Shown piece after piece: positions 8,601-9,041 of a stretch of DNA of 9,041 nucleotides. Source of the DNA: an uncultured Ruminococcus sp. (GTDB taxonomy: Bacteria > Bacillota > Clostridia > Oscillospirales > CAG-272); NCBI GenBank assembly GCA_902773455.1, contig CACYEW010000265.1, positions 1 to 9,041 on the forward strand. Direction: 5' to 3'. A model generated the notes under the pieces. That model worked only from the letters and a program-made list of their open reading frames with translations, had not been told where the DNA came from and ran no database searches. Every line of letters starts with the position of its first letter. Within the stretch, counting starts at the first letter, position 1. The position numbers and the translations under genes are program-made.

Positions 8601-8719
8601 TGAACGATATGGTATCGAGAATAACCACGAGCGTTCTTACCTACGCCGATAACGACGATTATATCCACGCCGTAAGAGTATTGCTCGGCGAAACTCTTGA
8701 AAGAGAACTTTCAAAATAA
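5627..8719 (+). CDS. Putative lipoprotein glycosidase, DUF4091 / GH123-like, with stalk and two N-terminal beta-rich modules
   Basis: Large exported protein, 1030 residues. Residues 1-25 form a signal peptide (MKKRN, then a hydrophobic stretch) ending in SLSC. Cys26 is the likely lipid anchor, although Ser rather than Leu at -3 is not canonical. Residues 30-158 are a Thr/Pro/Asp/Glu-rich stalk. Residues 162-310 look like a carbohydrate-binding-type beta sandwich (YIVFKIRS, DGEWRYIVVDM, IRLDWSGG, IAEIGFFDS). Residues 328-478 are a second beta-rich module of unknown kind. Residues 505-665 resemble the N-terminal domain of GH123/DUF4091 proteins (AKNEAENCQFFIAP, TPAGTYESLVHV). Residues 670-1020 resemble the catalytic barrel: WMSYVYDSYPS, GELDEP with Asp770-Glu771, WAYICVNP, GMLYWAVDYW, GDGILIYSG and MRLENIRDGIEDYQML, a DUF4091 hallmark. 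Known GH123 enzymes release GalNAc using adjacent Asp-Glu residues; substrate here is unproven because DUF4091 is broader. Last gene before the terminator at 8729. Confidence 0.85.
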   Translation: MKKRNIVSFILIAVMLAAVMFSSLSCDNNTPAATTQPATVKDTEGKTDPPDATVTEDKGTEPPTDAATEAPETEKGAETDKQTDPHTTEAPETDKQTDPQTTEKETDPQTQPVTEQPSTEAPHTEPPHTDPPHTDPPHTDPPPTEPPTTEAPGPDPEPDNIFRTWNNSVKSTFKTPSKQMTASIGDGYAVFTYAPGTGSKDPFITFDIAAYTKATGKPSLKGADGSYIVFKIRSVGGDGVFEVFTQKPAGGDSATANYIADGEWRYIVVDMTNTTLTKAANLTTIRLDWSGGDTTSKAYMHIAEIGFFDSKADAYDYAGYSEDQYADVKTSFTIPTGCEVEAYASSDNATLARKTVERAPALEITPTGTTVKLTINVNTLAALQNAHVKKGRYVTICYKTSLPTDANVMLQNITGLNGFFAKPQTRSAIDSANKSWQGAMLDTKGFDLTCDGMLNFTLVFTGVRSNVKIYVKTICVTDDINEALTTCGKSEYALNYDASLTDNDPLANRVLTAENEDSTLSLWFDQSTQKVYKNNTVSTGRTGYTVRMAKNEAENCQFFIAPQKNVKVRVTVDEFKNSKGDTVQAELAYEYYHNINGEMIPDGLIELKDARDIAAGNSQGFVIRLTTTPDTPAGTYESLVHVYDDATGKEIKRAAVAVKVWDFALSEETELRTAFALWMSYVYDSYPSSRWSNEELSQLEDNYYQFFLKYRINIMDVPHGLTSSRGGQYMNNPRVNTARWSNLDMSIAEDNDGITPDWMHKVIYYPGELDEPRTSDQFAMMIDRAARIKQNTPDYRMVIPFERDLYLKADGTITTADKADFDSVGFLSQYVNIWCPKLDAFTPRDLGCISGASYLQSKEQDAKYGVFTDRMKNEVAGGDELWAYICVNPTEPYVNWQLLSDGTETIVSLWQMKQLNVTGMLYWAVDYWKVNYWGTAQPWTGGAFGDGILIYSGHTFGTLYPIPTMRLENIRDGIEDYQMLCMLEAKLGTKALNDMVSRITTSVLTYADNDDYIHAVRVLLGETLERELSK
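5858..5941 (+). repeat. Two tandem 42-bp units in the stalk of the DUF4091 lipoprotein
   Basis: Two adjacent 14-residue units, ETDKQTDPHTTEAP (residues 78-91) and ETDKQTDPQTTEKE (92-105), are encoded by 5858-5899 and 5900-5941. They differ by synonymous changes (ACG/ACC, GAT/GAC, AAA/AAG) and by a few residues near the end of the unit. This is an older, longer-period duplication within the stalk, distinct from the 15-base units downstream. Confidence 0.8.
5993..6082 (+). repeat. Six tandem 15-bp units encoding HTDPP-type repeats
   Basis: Six in-frame 15-base units encode HTEPP, HTDPP, HTDPP, HTDPP, PTEPP and TTEAP (residues 123-152). The period and T-[ED]-P-P core are the same as in the stalk repeat of the upstream lipoprotein at 3762-3866, but His replaces Ala/Gln at the first position. 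The central units are nearly identical in DNA. Confidence 0.9.
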
Positions 8720-8728
8720 TCAATATGA

Positions 8729-8763
8729 AAAAATCGGGGTACTGCAAAGGTACCCCGATTTTT
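8729..8763 (+). terminator. Rho-independent terminator, probably bidirectional, between convergent genes
   Basis: A perfect 14-base inverted repeat, AAAAATCGGGGTAC (8729-8742) and GTACCCCGATTTTT (8750-8763), flanks a 7-base loop, TGCAAAG. The GC-rich inner stem is followed by a T run on the plus strand and, because of the left A run, also on the minus strand. It lies 9 bases after the stop codon at 8719 and 14 bases beyond the stop of the convergent gdhA, so it can end both transcripts. Bases 8764-8777 hold nothing else I recognise. Confidence 0.93.
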
Positions 8764-8777
8764 CAGTTGTTATTAAA

Positions 8778-9041
8778 TCAATAAGCCACGCCCTGCCACA
8801 TCATGGCGTCCGCGACCTTGAGGAATCCGGCTATGTTCGCGCCCGCGGCAAAGTTGCCTTCGAGCCCGTATTCCTTCGCGGCGTTCGCGACGTTGTGATA
8901 GATGTTGACCATTATGTCTTTGAGCTTCGCGTCGACTTCGTCGAACGTCCACGAAAGTCTCATGGAGTTCTGCGACATTTCAAGCGCCGACGTTGCAACG
9001 CCGCCCGCGTTCGCGGCTTTCGCCGGACCGAAGAGCAGACC
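8778..9041 (-). CDS. gdhA: Glutamate dehydrogenase (NADP-type, hexameric), C-terminal 87 residues only
   Basis: This is the C-terminal end of glutamate dehydrogenase, which interconverts 2-oxoglutarate plus ammonia and glutamate, linking carbon and nitrogen metabolism in the cytosol. The frame is open to the window edge, so the N-terminal four-fifths or so of a ~445-450-residue protein lies outside. Visible residues match the conserved end of the family: GPAKAANAGGVATSALEMSQ, then a WTFDEVDAKLKDIM helix, then GANIAGFLKVADAMMWQGV just before the TGA at 8778-8780. The methionine at 8978 is internal (LEMSQNS) and is not a start. The match is to the short hexameric type found in E. coli and Clostridia. 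NADP rather than NAD preference is inferred from that type, since the cofactor-binding region is not visible. The gene runs convergent to the lipoprotein operon and shares its terminator. Confidence 0.95.
   Translation of the reverse strand, partial: GLLFGPAKAANAGGVATSALEMSQNSMRLSWTFDEVDAKLKDIMVNIYHNVANAAKEYGLEGNFAAGANIAGFLKVADAMMWQGVAY

Noticed and set aside
7655..8668. 337-codon minus-strand open frame opposite the DUF4091 catalytic region
   Set aside because: It is antisense to the DUF4091 hallmark motifs and has no recognisable domain; same codon-bias explanation.
8976..8978. ATG at 8978 (minus strand) as a start of a small 66-residue gene
   Set aside because: Translation upstream to 9041 continues the glutamate dehydrogenase motif GPAKAANAGGVATSALEM, so this is the end of a larger gene.

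Overview
This window looks like a chromosomal segment of an anaerobic Gram-positive Clostridia-type bacterium, probably an uncultured gut or rumen lineage. This is inferred from four things: a B. subtilis-like pheS-pheT pair, strong AGGAGG-type ribosome binding sites, lipoproteins with long Thr/Pro/Glu-rich stalks, and frequent AGA and ATA codons in a moderately GC-rich background. No rRNA, 16S marker or other lineage-specific gene is present, so the taxonomy is tentative.

Layout, left to right. (1) Bases 2-1036 hold nearly all of pheS, the phenylalanyl-tRNA synthetase alpha subunit; the start codon lies just outside the window. (2) Bases 1050-3488 hold complete pheT, the beta subunit. (3) Bases 3489-5615 encode a 708-residue lipoprotein with a TEPP stalk, a bacterial Ig-like (Big_2) domain and a run of GLUG-type repeats. 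Its ATG directly follows the pheT stop codon. (4) Bases 5627-8719 encode a 1030-residue putative lipoprotein with the same kind of stalk, two beta-rich modules and a C-terminal DUF4091/GH123-like glycosidase region with an Asp-Glu pair. (5) Bases 8729-8763 form a strong hairpin terminator, A-rich on one side and T-rich on the other, so probably bidirectional. (6) Bases 8778-9041 on the minus strand are the C-terminal end of an NADP-type glutamate dehydrogenase.

The four plus-strand genes are spaced 13, 0 and 11 bases apart with no terminator between them, so they probably form one transcription unit ending at 8763. pheS and pheT make the (alpha-beta)2 enzyme that charges tRNA-Phe. The two downstream genes encode exported, membrane-anchored surface proteins with no evident link to translation. 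One is probably an adhesin or scaffold-like protein; the other probably acts on amino-sugar glycans. Their similar stalks suggest they stand off the same surface and may be co-expressed.

The most interesting points are the coupling of housekeeping synthetase genes to two surface lipoproteins, the unusual residues in the PheS phenylalanine pocket, and the modular architecture of the glycosidase-like lipoprotein. I see no mobile element, CRISPR array, tRNA or phage gene. There is no gene-free stretch longer than about 60 bases.
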